Positions 8,981-16,938 of a DNA stretch of 32,230 bases are shown piece after piece. Positions within the stretch are counted from its first letter, which is position 1. Each line of letters begins with the position of its first letter. Location of the stretch: contig JAHLFA010000051.1 in assembly GCA_018883985.1 (NCBI GenBank), positions 1 through 32,230 of the forward strand, read 5' to 3'. The notes beneath the pieces were generated by a model. That model had not been told where the DNA came from. It saw only the letters and a program-made list of their open reading frames with translations, and ran no database searches. A program made the position numbers and the translations under genes. This DNA comes from Candidatus Ruminococcus intestinipullorum. GTDB taxonomy: Bacteria; Bacillota; Clostridia; Lachnospirales; Lachnospiraceae.

Positions 8981-10465
8981 TTAATTCCATGGATTTTCTG
9001 TTGGATATCTCACACCTTTTGGCTGATTATATCCAATCTCATTTACATCTACACCAACATATTTGAATACTTCATACAATGCCTTGCCCCATTTACCAAA
9101 TGCAACTGCACCGTGATGTGGATAGTTTCCTTCAATCAATACGTGACGATAAAATCTTCCCATTTCTGGAATTGCAAAAATTCCAATAGAACCAAATGAA
9201 CGTGTTGCAACTGGAAGTACCTCTCCTTGTGCAATGTATGCACGTAATTTACAATCTGCTGTACTTTGCAATCTAAAGAATGTAATATCTCCAGGTACAA
9301 TATCTCCTTCTAATGTTCCTTGTGTAACCTCTTCTGGAAGTGCTCTTGCCATAATCATTTGATATTTCATCTCACAGAAAGATAACTTAGAAGATGCTGT
9401 ATTTCCACAGTGGAATCCCATAAAAGTATCTTTTTGTGTATATGGGAATTTTCCTTCGATATCTTCTTTGTACATATCATTTGGTACTGTATTGTTAATA
9501 TCTAATAGAGTAACAGTGTCTTCACTTACAACAGTTCCAATAAATTCACTTAATGCACCATAAATATCTACCTCACAAGATACAGGAATTCCTTGTGCAG
9601 TTAAACGGCTATTTACATAACATGGAACAAATCCGAACTGTGTTTGGAAAGCAGGCCAGCATTTTCCTGCAATTGCTACATACTTTCTATATCCTCTATG
9701 CTCTTCTACCCAATCCTTTAAAGTAAGTTCGTATTGTGCAAGCTTAGCAAGAATTTCAGGTTTCTTATTTCCTGCCCCTAATTCTTCTTCCATTTCTTTT
9801 ACAATTGCTGGAATTCTCTCATCTCCATCATGCTTATGGAATGCCTCAAACAAATCCAATTCTGAGTTTTCTTCAATTTCTACTCCTAAATTGTACAACT
9901 GTTTAATTGGTGCATTACATGCCAAGAAGTTTAATGGACGTGGTCCAAAGCTAATAATCTTTAAGCTATTCAATCCTATAATAGCTCTTGCAATTGGACG
10001 GAATTCTGCAATCATGTCTGCACACTCTTGTGCGTTTCCTACTGGATACTCTGGAATATATGCTTTTACATTTCTCAATTTTAAATTGTAGCTTGCGTTA
10101 AGCATTCCACAGTAAGCATCTCCACGTCCTTGTATTAGGTTATCTCCTGATTCCTCTGCTGCTGCGATAAACATCTTTGGTCCATCAAAATGTTTTGCTA
10201 GCAATGTTTCTGCTATTTCTGGTCCAAAGTTTCCTAAGTATACAACCAATGCATTACATCCAGCTTGTTTAATATCCTCTAAAGCCTGCACCATATGGAT
10301 TTCACTTTCTACGATACAGATTGGACATTCATAAATTTCTGCATCTCCATATTTTTCTTTGTATGCTTTGATTAAGTTTTCTCTTCTTGTTACAGACAAG
10401 CTCTCTGGAAAACAATCTCTACTTACTGCAACAACTCCAATTTTTAATTCTGGCATATTACTCAT
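8981..10465 (-). CDS. L-fucose/L-arabinose isomerase family protein
   Basis: This 494-residue protein belongs to the FucI/AraA-like aldose-ketose isomerases (COG2407 type), Mn-dependent cytoplasmic enzymes that convert an aldose to a ketose. An N-terminal Rossmann-like part (LKIGVVAVSRDCFPES) is followed by a central domain with RPLNFLACN and a C-terminal barrel (about 385-494). Candidate metal ligands are Glu298 (SCEVDIYGALSE), Asp322 (LLDINNT) and one His of NYPHHGAVAFG (His450/451), in the order seen in E. coli FucI (Glu337, Asp361, His528). It is about 100 residues shorter than FucI, so the substrate is not settled. The ATG has AGAAAGGAAAG upstream. It lies between the DUF4867 gene and xylB, implying a joined isomerase-kinase pathway. 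Confidence 0.88.
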   Translation of the reverse strand: MSNMPELKIGVVAVSRDCFPESLSVTRRENLIKAYKEKYGDAEIYECPICIVESEIHMVQALEDIKQAGCNALVVYLGNFGPEIAETLLAKHFDGPKMFIAAAEESGDNLIQGRGDAYCGMLNASYNLKLRNVKAYIPEYPVGNAQECADMIAEFRPIARAIIGLNSLKIISFGPRPLNFLACNAPIKQLYNLGVEIEENSELDLFEAFHKHDGDERIPAIVKEMEEELGAGNKKPEILAKLAQYELTLKDWVEEHRGYRKYVAIAGKCWPAFQTQFGFVPCYVNSRLTAQGIPVSCEVDIYGALSEFIGTVVSEDTVTLLDINNTVPNDMYKEDIEGKFPYTQKDTFMGFHCGNTASSKLSFCEMKYQMIMARALPEEVTQGTLEGDIVPGDITFFRLQSTADCKLRAYIAQGEVLPVATRSFGSIGIFAIPEMGRFYRHVLIEGNYPHHGAVAFGKWGKALYEVFKYVGVDVNEIGYNQPKGVRYPTENPWN

Positions 10466-10494
10466 AATTTTTCTTTCCTTTCTTTTTTCAATAT

Positions 10495-11115
10495 TTATGA
10501 TAAAACTTCAATATTTTCCCCTTGTAAACCTACAACTGCACCTTCAATTCCTGCTTCTTCATGAGCAAGCAACCATTTATTTACTGCAGTTAATAACCGA
10601 TCTTCCCCCTCCATTTTCGGTTGAAATGGCAAAGCTTCATTTGTTCCCTTAGGTAAAACGACAATACAGCGAAATCCTTCTGGATTGGCGTTACATGGTG
10701 CATAATGCAGTGTTGTTGCATAAAGTTCCACTGCTGTACCTGCTGGCACAAAAAAGGCTTCTATCTTTCCTGTATCATATGTATCATCCTCTTGAATATC
10801 TTGCTGTGCTCCCAAAAGTAAAATCAAATCTGTCACTGCAATATCAATTTCTGAAGAACGATGGTATTCTACTGCATTTAATTTGGTATTCTTTCCATTG
10901 CAGTATCCAATCTGAATTGGAATCCCTCCAAACCCCTGATTCTTCACCTCTTCTGCATCAGCTAAAATCTCCATAGATTCTACGGATGGCACGTAAATAA
11001 CATCATCTGGTAGTGGAGTATGTTCCATTTCCTTAAGTAACTTTGAAACAGGAAGATTGTTCATGACTTTTCCATATCTTGAAAAGGCACTATCTGTTAC
11101 TTTCTTAATTTCCAT
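10495..11115 (-). CDS. DUF4867 family protein, cupin-like
   Basis: This 206-residue cytoplasmic protein of unknown function is read as a DUF4867 (PF16161) member. The ATG at 11115 is chosen because AGGAGGT lies eight bases before it; an upstream in-frame ATG at 11166 falls within an inverted repeat and has no ribosome-binding site. The sequence has beta-rich segments resembling a cupin: NAVEYHRSSEIDIAVTD, then FFVPAGTAVELYATTLHYAPC. His85, Glu89 and His137 are possible metal ligands, which is inference. It is the first gene of the DUF4867-isomerase-xylulokinase unit, 29 bp before the isomerase gene, so a role in handling the same sugar (epimerase, mutarotase or sensor) is plausible but unproven. 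Its translation start is embedded in a long imperfect hairpin. Confidence 0.8.
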   Translation of the reverse strand: MEIKKVTDSAFSRYGKVMNNLPVSKLLKEMEHTPLPDDVIYVPSVESMEILADAEEVKNQGFGGIPIQIGYCNGKNTKLNAVEYHRSSEIDIAVTDLILLLGAQQDIQEDDTYDTGKIEAFFVPAGTAVELYATTLHYAPCNANPEGFRCIVVLPKGTNEALPFQPKMEGEDRLLTAVNKWLLAHEEAGIEGAVVGLQGENIEVLS

Positions 11116-11116
11116 A

Positions 11117-11169
11117 AAAAATGACCTCCTATAGAAACTATATTTTCTGTTTCCTATAGTGGTCATTTT
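11117..11169 (-). promoter_or_regulatory. Long imperfect inverted repeat overlapping the DUF4867 ribosome-binding site
   Basis: Left arm 11117-11138 and right arm 11149-11169 can pair over about 19 bases: AAAATGACC with GGTCATTTT, TATAG with CTATA and GTTTC with GAAAC, with small bulges. The loop is about ten bases. On the minus strand the ribosome-binding site AGGAGGT (11130-11124) lies in the 3' arm, and TTTTTT follows immediately. It could be a translational hairpin, a transcription attenuator or an AraC operator. A second short inverted pair (GACCTA/TAGGTC) lies nearby at about 11192-11217. Confidence 0.6.
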
Positions 11170-11210
11170 ATCAACTTTCCATATAAAATTCGACCTATTA
11201 TTTGTCTATT

Positions 11211-12053
11211 TTAGGTCAATTTTTTGTCTTTTTGATATTCTTCACGATACTTACTAGGCAATATGCCATACTGATTAGTAAATGCCCTTGCAAATGCCTT
11301 TCCATTTGGAAATCCATGATTTAACGCAATTTCACTTAATGTATCTTGACTTCTTTGCAAATCTTTTAGTGCATATCTTAGTCTAATATCTTGAAGATAG
11401 GATTTGAAATTAATTCCAGCATACTTTTGAAACATCCGAGATAAATATGTAGGAGAATATCCAAATATGCGAGCTATTGTAACAAGATTTAAGTCCGTAT
11501 TATAATTTTCTTTCACATAGGATGTAATTGCCGATAACTTATTTAAATTCTTGTTTTTGCGTAACTGCTCCTCTGTAATATCCGTTTCCTGATAAACTGC
11601 AATTAAACGATGCATAATCAGATAAAAAAATCCCTTTACTTGCATATCATATCCACGTTGTTTCTGTAAATATATCTCATACATTGTCTGAATATATCGC
11701 ATCATTTCCACATCACATTCCTTGGAATAATGTGTAAAACGAATCATTTGTTCTGCTGTAAAATAATTTTCGAATAATCGCAATGGGATTTGCAATACAA
11801 TTGTTTTATTCGGTTCTGGTGAGTGTACTGCATGAACTTCATTTGAATTTACAATAAGAAATTCTCCTTTAGAAAGCACATACTTTTCATCCTCTATGTA
11901 AAACTTAAGTCCCCCTTCGCATACGGCAAATATCTCCACAGATCTGTGCCAATGTCTGCCTCTTTCGTAATTCCCATTCTTCCCCTCAAAAAGAAAGAGT
12001 TTAAATGGTAAATCCTCATTTGGCATAATTAATTCATGATCAAACTGTATCAT
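11211..12053 (-). CDS. AraC-family transcriptional regulator with cupin sensor
   Basis: This 280-residue regulator has an N-terminal cupin-type ligand-binding domain (about 10-100; HWHRSVEIFAVCEGGLKFYI then GEFLIVNSNEVHAV). A C-terminal AraC double helix-turn-helix (about 170-275) shows LVTIARIFGYSPTYLSRMFQ and the signature NHGFPNGKAFARAFTNQYG. It probably activates the downstream DUF4867-isomerase-xylulokinase genes in response to the sugar, through the inverted repeats in the 95-bp gap. No ribosome-binding site is evident; the ATG is only 4 bp past the DUF1445 stop, suggesting translational coupling to that gene. The HTH family is certain; the target is inferred from position. Confidence 0.93.
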   Translation of the reverse strand: MIQFDHELIMPNEDLPFKLFLFEGKNGNYERGRHWHRSVEIFAVCEGGLKFYIEDEKYVLSKGEFLIVNSNEVHAVHSPEPNKTIVLQIPLRLFENYFTAEQMIRFTHYSKECDVEMMRYIQTMYEIYLQKQRGYDMQVKGFFYLIMHRLIAVYQETDITEEQLRKNKNLNKLSAITSYVKENYNTDLNLVTIARIFGYSPTYLSRMFQKYAGINFKSYLQDIRLRYALKDLQRSQDTLSEIALNHGFPNGKAFARAFTNQYGILPSKYREEYQKDKKLT

Positions 12054-12057
12054 AACA

Positions 12058-12843
12058 CTAATATTTTAACTCTATATTTTTTACATCTGTAATAAACATA
12101 TGACCTGGTGCATGTGTAATTACAAAATCTGGCTTTGTATTCATAATCACATTTTGAGGGGTTACTCCACATGGCCAAAATACAGGAACTTCACCCTCTC
12201 GAATCGTTACACTATCCCCATAATCTGGAGTTTGGATATTTTGAATACCAATCAATTCTGGGCTTCCAATATGGATAGGTGCTCCATGTACTCTTGGCAT
12301 TGCTGCTGTTACTTGAACAGATTTCACTACCTGTTCGTAAGGTACAGGCCGCATACTTACTACCATATTTCCATGGAAGATTCCTGCTTCTGTGCAAGCA
12401 ATATTAGTATTATACATTGGAACATTGCATTCTTCTTCAATATGACGTACAGGAACCCCTGCCTCTAGCAGTTCTGCCTCAAATGAGAAACTACATCCTA
12501 TCAGAAAACTAACTAAATCATCTCTCCAAAACTGCTCTACGTCTGTATATTCCCCTTTTAGAATGCCTTTTTCATAAATACGATATTTTGGAAAATCTTT
12601 CGCTATATCTGCATCCTTCGCCATCATTTGAAGTGCTCGACTTCCCACATCGCTCACCTCTAAAATTGGACAAGGACGAGGATTTCTCTGTGCAAACAAA
12701 AGAAAATCATAGGCTAAATCTTTTGGCAAAATCACAAGATTTGCTTGTGCATACCCTGCACACATTCCTGCTGTTGGTCCTGTAATTTTCCCCTCTCGTA
12801 TCAATGAACGTACTTCACTTGGTTTCATATCTGCATAATTCAT
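12058..12843 (-). CDS. DUF1445 family protein (putative hydro-lyase / D-glutamate cyclase-like)
   Basis: This 261-residue protein has the DUF1445 (PF07286, B. subtilis YcsI-like) pattern: MKPSEVRSLIREGKITGPTA, GYAQANLVILPKDLAYDFL, RNPRPCPILEV, FLIGCSFSFE, and a C-terminal VFWPCGVTPQNV followed by ITHAPGHMFITD. The family is annotated as putative hydro-lyase and is related to the D-glutamate cyclase protein DGLUCY; the reaction here is not known. The ATG at 12843 is chosen over one 21 bp upstream because AAAGGAGG lies seven bases before it. It starts 29 bp after smpB without a visible terminator and ends 4 bp before araC, so it may be read from the smpB unit and links the housekeeping operon to the sugar island. 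Its role with the isomerase/kinase is unclear. Confidence 0.85.
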   Translation of the reverse strand: MNYADMKPSEVRSLIREGKITGPTAGMCAGYAQANLVILPKDLAYDFLLFAQRNPRPCPILEVSDVGSRALQMMAKDADIAKDFPKYRIYEKGILKGEYTDVEQFWRDDLVSFLIGCSFSFEAELLEAGVPVRHIEEECNVPMYNTNIACTEAGIFHGNMVVSMRPVPYEQVVKSVQVTAAMPRVHGAPIHIGSPELIGIQNIQTPDYGDSVTIREGEVPVFWPCGVTPQNVIMNTKPDFVITHAPGHMFITDVKNIELKY

Positions 12844-12872
12844 GATGCATCCTCCTTTTATCATTTTTTTAT

Positions 12873-13337
12873 TTATAAGTTACGGATTTTAAACTCTCTT
12901 TGTGCCTCCCTCCTTTGATCCTTTTTAGCAATGTCATCTCTTTTATCATACAATTTTTTACCTTTTGCCAACCCTATTTCCACTTTTACAAGACTCCCAC
13001 TAAAATACACCTTCAGTGGTACAACTGTATTCCCTTTTTCCTTCATTTTTCCAAATATTTTCTCAATCTCTTTTTTATGAAGCAAAAGTTTTCTAATTCT
13101 CAATGGGTCTTTATTAAATATATTACCTTTTTCATAAGGAGAAATGTGCATACCATATAAAAACATTTCTCCTTTTTCAATACGAATAAAAGCTTCTTTA
13201 ATACTGCATTGTCCCATACGTAACGATTTTACTTCTGTACCATGTAATACAATACCTGCTTCGTATTTTTCCAATATAAAATAATCATGATACGCCTTTT
13301 TATTATTTGCAATTAGTTTTTCTTCTACTTTTCCCAT
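12873..13337 (-). CDS. smpB: SsrA-binding protein SmpB
   Basis: This 154-residue RNA-binding protein escorts alanyl-tmRNA into the stalled ribosome and mimics the codon-anticodon arm in the decoding site. The OB-fold core shows the family landmarks: [47 protein letters not shown] and [10 protein letters not shown]. The basic C-terminal tail ([20 protein letters not shown]) is complete. Length is normal. The ATG follows AAGGTGAT and lies 14 bp after the rnr stop, so rnr and smpB are one operon. Its RNA partner ssrA is in the window but about 9 kb away and on the opposite strand. Confidence 0.98.
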   Translation of the reverse strand: MGKVEEKLIANNKKAYHDYFILEKYEAGIVLHGTEVKSLRMGQCSIKEAFIRIEKGEMFLYGMHISPYEKGNIFNKDPLRIRKLLLHKKEIEKIFGKMKEKGNTVVPLKVYFSGSLVKVEIGLAKGKKLYDKRDDIAKKDQRREAQREFKIRNL

Positions 13338-13351
13338 GCAATCACCTTCTT

Positions 13352-15496
13352 CTAGAATTCGTCATCATATTCTTGCTCATCATTACAAAATTCAAAGTCA
13401 ATCGTACGTTGTAAATGGTCTGTTCCAATTACACGAATTCTTACACTTTGCCCTAATTTGTATACATTTCTTGTATGAGCTCCTATCAATTCATACTGCT
13501 CTTCCCAGTATTCATAATGGTCATCTCTCATATTGGTTACATGAACTAATCCTTCAATTGTATTTTCTAGTTCTACATAAGCTCCCCATTTTGTAATACC
13601 AGAAATTACACCATCGAACTCTTCACCAATTCTTTGCTGCATATATTCTACTTTTTTCAGCTTCAGCGTTTCTCTTTCTGCCTCCTCTGCTCGACGTTCC
13701 ATTTCACTCGACTGCATTGCTACTTCTGGCAATATTTTACCATAATGTGCAATTCGCTCCTCTGTCATACGTCCTCTTATATTCTCCTTAATAATTCTAT
13801 GAATTTGCAAATCTGGATATCTTCGTATTGGAGAAGTAAAGTGTGTATAATATTTAGCTGCTAATCCAAAATGTCCTGTATTTTCAGGTGTGTATTTCGC
13901 CTGTTTCATAGAACGCAGTGCCAAACGGCTAATCAATGCCTCTTCTGGGGTATCTTCTATTTTTTCTAATAACTTTTGTACTTCTTTCGGGCGTATTTCA
14001 TTTCCCATGTGAATGTGATACCCAAAATTATTAATAAATGTACTTAATTTTTTTATTTTTTCTTCATCTGGTGCTTCATGCGTACGATATAAAAATGGCA
14101 GCTCTCTCCAAAAATATTCTTCTGCTACAGTTTCATTTGCTGCTAGCATAAAATCTTCTATCATCTTTGTAGCTACATTTCTATCATAAGGCTTTAATTC
14201 CACAGGCTTCCCTTGTTCATCTAACAAAATTTTTGTTTCAGGAAAATCAAAATCGATGGAACCTCTTGCTTTTCTACGTTTTCTCAAGATACTAGATACA
14301 AAGGCCATCTTTTCAAACATAGGAACAAGCTCTTTATACTTCTTACACTCCTCCTCATCCTGCTCTTCTAAAATCTTGGCAACACTTGTATAAGACATTC
14401 TTTCATCTACCTTTATGACTGTTTCTGCAATCACATGCTCTATGATTTCCCCTTTTTGGTTGATTGTCATAATACAGCTTAATGCCAATCTATTTTCACC
14501 TTCATTTAAAGAACAAATTCCATTGGATAATTTGTGTGGAAGCATAGGGATTACACGGTCTGCCAGATAAACGCTTGTCCCCCTCTTTAGTGCTTCCCGA
14601 TCTAATGCACTTCTTTCCTGAACATAATTGCTTACATCAGCTATATGAACTCCTAGCCGATATCCTTCCTCTATCTCTTCTAGAGAAACAGCATCATCCA
14701 AATCTTTTGCATCCTCTCCGTCAATTGTTACCATTTGTAAATCTCGTAAATCAAGACGACCTGCCATATCCGCTTCACTTACCTCTTTGCCTACACGTTC
14801 TGCTTGATTTAGAACTCTCTCTGGAAACTCAACTGGTAAATCAAAAGACTTTACGATAGATAGAATATCCGTACCAGGGTCGTTTACATGTCCTATAATT
14901 TCAATGACTTTTCCCTCTGGCTTCATATTCTCTCCACCATAGGAAGTAAGCTCCACGATTACCTTATGCCCTGTCATAGCACCCTTTTCTTTTCCTGCTG
15001 GAATGTAAATATCTTTAAAAAATCTTTGATTATCTGGTCTTACAAATCCAAAATTTTTATTCTTTTCAAATAGACCAACTACTTTTGTCATTCCATGAGA
15101 AATTACACGAACAATTTTTCCCTCTTTTCGCTTCCCTTCCACGACTTTCGTAATGACAAATTCAACCTCATCTCCTTGAAAGGCCCCTCCTGTATTTTCT
15201 TCAGATATAAAAATATCCTCCTCTTCGCCTTCTTGTAATACAAATCCAAAGCCTCTTGCATTTGCCTGAAAAATCCCCTTCAGACGTTGTGCCTGTCCTT
15301 TCACATATTTTCCTTTTTTAGAAAGATAAATCTTTCCTTCAGCTTCCAATGCATCTAAAACACTCTTTAAATCGTCTCTTTGCTCCTTAGGAATTTGCAA
15401 TAGAACAGCAATCTCCTTCAACTTCATTGGAACATATAAATCATCGCATATAAAATCGTAAATTACCTTTTTCCTTTTTTCAAACATAGGATCCAT
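13352..15496 (-). CDS. rnr: Ribonuclease R
   Basis: This 714-residue processive 3'-5' exoribonuclease degrades structured RNA, including the defective mRNAs released by trans-translation. Order of domains: N-terminal winged helix, cold-shock domains ([17 protein letters not shown]), the RNB catalytic domain with the Asp cluster ([16 protein letters not shown]) and [12 protein letters not shown], the [18 protein letters not shown] motif, and a C-terminal S1 domain ([20 protein letters not shown]). The ATG at 15496 is preferred over a GTG at 15514 because AAGGTGA lies five to six bases upstream. It sits between secG and smpB, the common Firmicute order. A hairpin between secG and this gene may partly separate its transcription from secG. 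Confidence 0.97.
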   Translation of the reverse strand: MDPMFEKRKKVIYDFICDDLYVPMKLKEIAVLLQIPKEQRDDLKSVLDALEAEGKIYLSKKGKYVKGQAQRLKGIFQANARGFGFVLQEGEEEDIFISEENTGGAFQGDEVEFVITKVVEGKRKEGKIVRVISHGMTKVVGLFEKNKNFGFVRPDNQRFFKDIYIPAGKEKGAMTGHKVIVELTSYGGENMKPEGKVIEIIGHVNDPGTDILSIVKSFDLPVEFPERVLNQAERVGKEVSEADMAGRLDLRDLQMVTIDGEDAKDLDDAVSLEEIEEGYRLGVHIADVSNYVQERSALDREALKRGTSVYLADRVIPMLPHKLSNGICSLNEGENRLALSCIMTINQKGEIIEHVIAETVIKVDERMSYTSVAKILEEQDEEECKKYKELVPMFEKMAFVSSILRKRRKARGSIDFDFPETKILLDEQGKPVELKPYDRNVATKMIEDFMLAANETVAEEYFWRELPFLYRTHEAPDEEKIKKLSTFINNFGYHIHMGNEIRPKEVQKLLEKIEDTPEEALISRLALRSMKQAKYTPENTGHFGLAAKYYTHFTSPIRRYPDLQIHRIIKENIRGRMTEERIAHYGKILPEVAMQSSEMERRAEEAERETLKLKKVEYMQQRIGEEFDGVISGITKWGAYVELENTIEGLVHVTNMRDDHYEYWEEQYELIGAHTRNVYKLGQSVRIRVIGTDHLQRTIDFEFCNDEQEYDDEF

Positions 15497-15543
15497 GCTT
15501 TCACCTTCTTTCACCTTTCATCTCTTATTTTTCATAAAGAAAA

Positions 15544-15569
15544 AACACCCTATTCCCGAATAGAGTGTT
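15544..15569 (-). terminator. Terminator/attenuator between secG and rnr
   Basis: An 11-bp stem (15544-15554 with 15559-15569, one G-U pair) has a four-base loop and on the minus strand is followed by TTTTTTCTTT. It lies between the secG stop and the rnr start. Confidence 0.75.
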
Positions 15570-15582
15570 CCAAAGCCTTATC

Positions 15583-15825
15583 TTAGTTAAATACGCCTAG
15601 ATTCAATACTAAAGCCAGTACAATAAATAAAATTGCCAAAAACTTCGTAGACTTCACAAGAGCTCCTTCCATAGAACGTCCCTTATTCTGTCCCCAATAC
15701 GAATCAGCAATACCACTGATTGTACCAAGCCCTGCAGATTTCCCCTCCTGCAGAAGAATAATTGCTGATAAAGCAATACAATCTATTACAAAAATAATCG
15801 TTAGAACAATTTTCAAGATCTCCAT
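15583..15825 (-). CDS. secG: Preprotein translocase subunit SecG
   Basis: This 80-residue membrane protein is the small accessory subunit of the SecYEG protein-export channel. Two hydrophobic segments (about 3-23 and 59-77) flank the conserved cytoplasmic loop with LLQEGKSAGLGTISG; the loop also carries the GRSMEGALVKSTKFLA turn common in Clostridia. Length is normal for the family. The ATG is preceded by GGGAGG. It stands upstream of rnr and smpB, and directly downstream of an enolase-like gene, echoing the eno-secG-rnr-smpB order of many Clostridia. Confidence 0.95.
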   Translation of the reverse strand: MEILKIVLTIIFVIDCIALSAIILLQEGKSAGLGTISGIADSYWGQNKGRSMEGALVKSTKFLAILFIVLALVLNLGVFN

Positions 15826-15857
15826 AAGTTTACGCCTCCCGTGGATAGATTATCCAC

Positions 15858-15886
15858 AGTGTACCATAAAGCGTACAAATCTGCAA
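15858..15886 (-). promoter_or_regulatory. Possible promoter of secG
   Basis: On the minus strand TTGCAG (15886-15881) and TACACT (15863-15858) are 17 bp apart, just before a small hairpin (GTGGATA/TATCCAC) and the secG ribosome-binding site. The -35 match is weak. Confidence 0.35.
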
Positions 15887-15892
15887 TGTTTT

Positions 15893-15941
15893 TTTAATTG
15901 GGGACGTAGTAAAATTCAATTTTACTACGTCCCCAATTAAA
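15893..15941 (-). terminator. Perfect 24-bp palindrome ending the enolase-like gene
   Basis: The arms 15893-15916 and 15918-15941 are perfectly complementary around base 15917. The core is GGGGACGTAGTAAAATT and its complement, bordered by A/T runs that give TTTAA on one side and a T-run on the other. The enolase-like stop codon (15937-15939) is inside one arm. It can act as a terminator in the minus direction, though the stem is unusually long and exact. Confidence 0.65.
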
Positions 15942-16803
15942 CATCTTCTATTCGCAAGAGCTGATTACAGCCTATTACACATCCACGCCTAAAGGGTACA
16001 TCAATTCGAATCATTGGTACCTGAAACGCAACTGCAAAATCTGCTAAAAGTGTTCCTTCTATTTCTTGATTCATATCAAAAATTATAGGTTCATATTCTC
16101 TTTTGTTTATATTTTGTGCTGCATCTGTTACCGTCCCCATGCTATATAAATGAAATGGTATCACAGTTCCCATCTTGACAAGTACCTGCTCTTCCAAGCG
16201 ATAGCCTGATAGCTCTATTGTCTGTTCTAATAATTTTATCATCTCTTGGACGTTAAAATTTTTTTGTGTATATTGTTCTTCCCAAATATGTCTAATTTTA
16301 GTACACATTCTTATACTTTCTCTAAAACTTTTTGGTTGTACAGGAATAATTTGAAATTCTTGTATATTTAAATGCTCCTTATATTCTCCTTTTTCTCCTG
16401 ATAATGTCATGATTGGAATTGGCATTTTTTTATTTCCTATCCCACCTAAATAACGATATACTGGGATTTTTTTTGCTGCTGCAGCTGTACGTACAACTGC
16501 CGATGAAATACAAAAAATCACATCAGTTGCTAGCCCCACACCTTTTTCTTTTGCAATCATTTTTCTTAAAATTTCATCAATCCCTTTTTGGTCGAAAATA
16601 TTCTTTCCAATAAGAATTTCTGCAATTTGCCCATTGATGCATTGTAGTACTAATTCTAAGTTTTTCATAGATTCGCTGGAAGGAACGGACGCCCTGCCCA
16701 CAACATGCTCCCCTGCAAGTACTTCCACCTCTATTGTGGAGTTACCTTCATAATCTAGTATTTCTCTTGCGTAAATATCCCGAATAGGTAAATACTGATA
16801 CAT
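15937..16803 (-). CDS. Reduced enolase-like protein, probably non-catalytic
   Basis: This 288-residue protein is clearly derived from enolase (normally about 430). The N-terminus DIYAREILDYEGNSTIEVEV matches the enolase AREILDSRGNPTVEVEV start, IQEF (147-150) matches the QEF motif, and the C-terminus NQLLRIED matches the enolase end. About 100-140 residues of the central barrel are missing. The active-site loop GASTG is replaced by SSESM (42-46), the GDEGG glutamate and the catalytic lysine region are absent, and SHRSGETED has become DMNQEIEGT (243-251). The frame is intact with a strong ribosome-binding site (GGAGGAAGG), so it is expressed in principle. It precedes secG, where true eno often stands. 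Catalysis looks impossible; a regulatory, scaffold or other role is unknown. Confidence 0.85.
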   Translation of the reverse strand: MYQYLPIRDIYAREILDYEGNSTIEVEVLAGEHVVGRASVPSSESMKNLELVLQCINGQIAEILIGKNIFDQKGIDEILRKMIAKEKGVGLATDVIFCISSAVVRTAAAAKKIPVYRYLGGIGNKKMPIPIMTLSGEKGEYKEHLNIQEFQIIPVQPKSFRESIRMCTKIRHIWEEQYTQKNFNVQEMIKLLEQTIELSGYRLEEQVLVKMGTVIPFHLYSMGTVTDAAQNINKREYEPIIFDMNQEIEGTLLADFAVAFQVPMIRIDVPFRRGCVIGCNQLLRIEDV

Positions 16804-16819
16804 AAATTCCTTCCTCCTT

Positions 16820-16838
16820 ATAGAATGCTACATTCTAT
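16820..16838. repeat. Small inverted repeat before the enolase-like gene
   Basis: ATAGAATG-CTA-CATTCTAT is an eight-bp palindrome with a three-base centre, directly upstream of the ribosome-binding site of the enolase-like gene. It may be an operator or a leader hairpin; chance is possible. Confidence 0.35.
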
Positions 16839-16883
16839 TTGTAACTTTGAGTGTAGTATTTCCAATTATCCTATCTTCATGCG

Positions 16884-16912
16884 TTGACGAATGAGATTAT
16901 GTAGGTTACAAT
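16884..16912 (+). promoter_or_regulatory. Probable sigma-A promoter of the YitT-family gene
   Basis: TTGACG (16884-16889) and TACAAT (16907-16912) are 17 bp apart, 27 bp before the ATG at 16939. Confidence 0.7.
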
Positions 16913-16938
16913 TCGTGTATACGAAAGGGGAACTCAAA

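Noticed and set aside
15850-15858. Perfect DnaA-box sequence TTATCCACA before secG
   Set aside because: A single copy without neighbouring boxes, AT-rich unwinding region or dnaA/dnaN; it is one arm of a short GTGGATA/TATCCAC hairpin and is likely chance.
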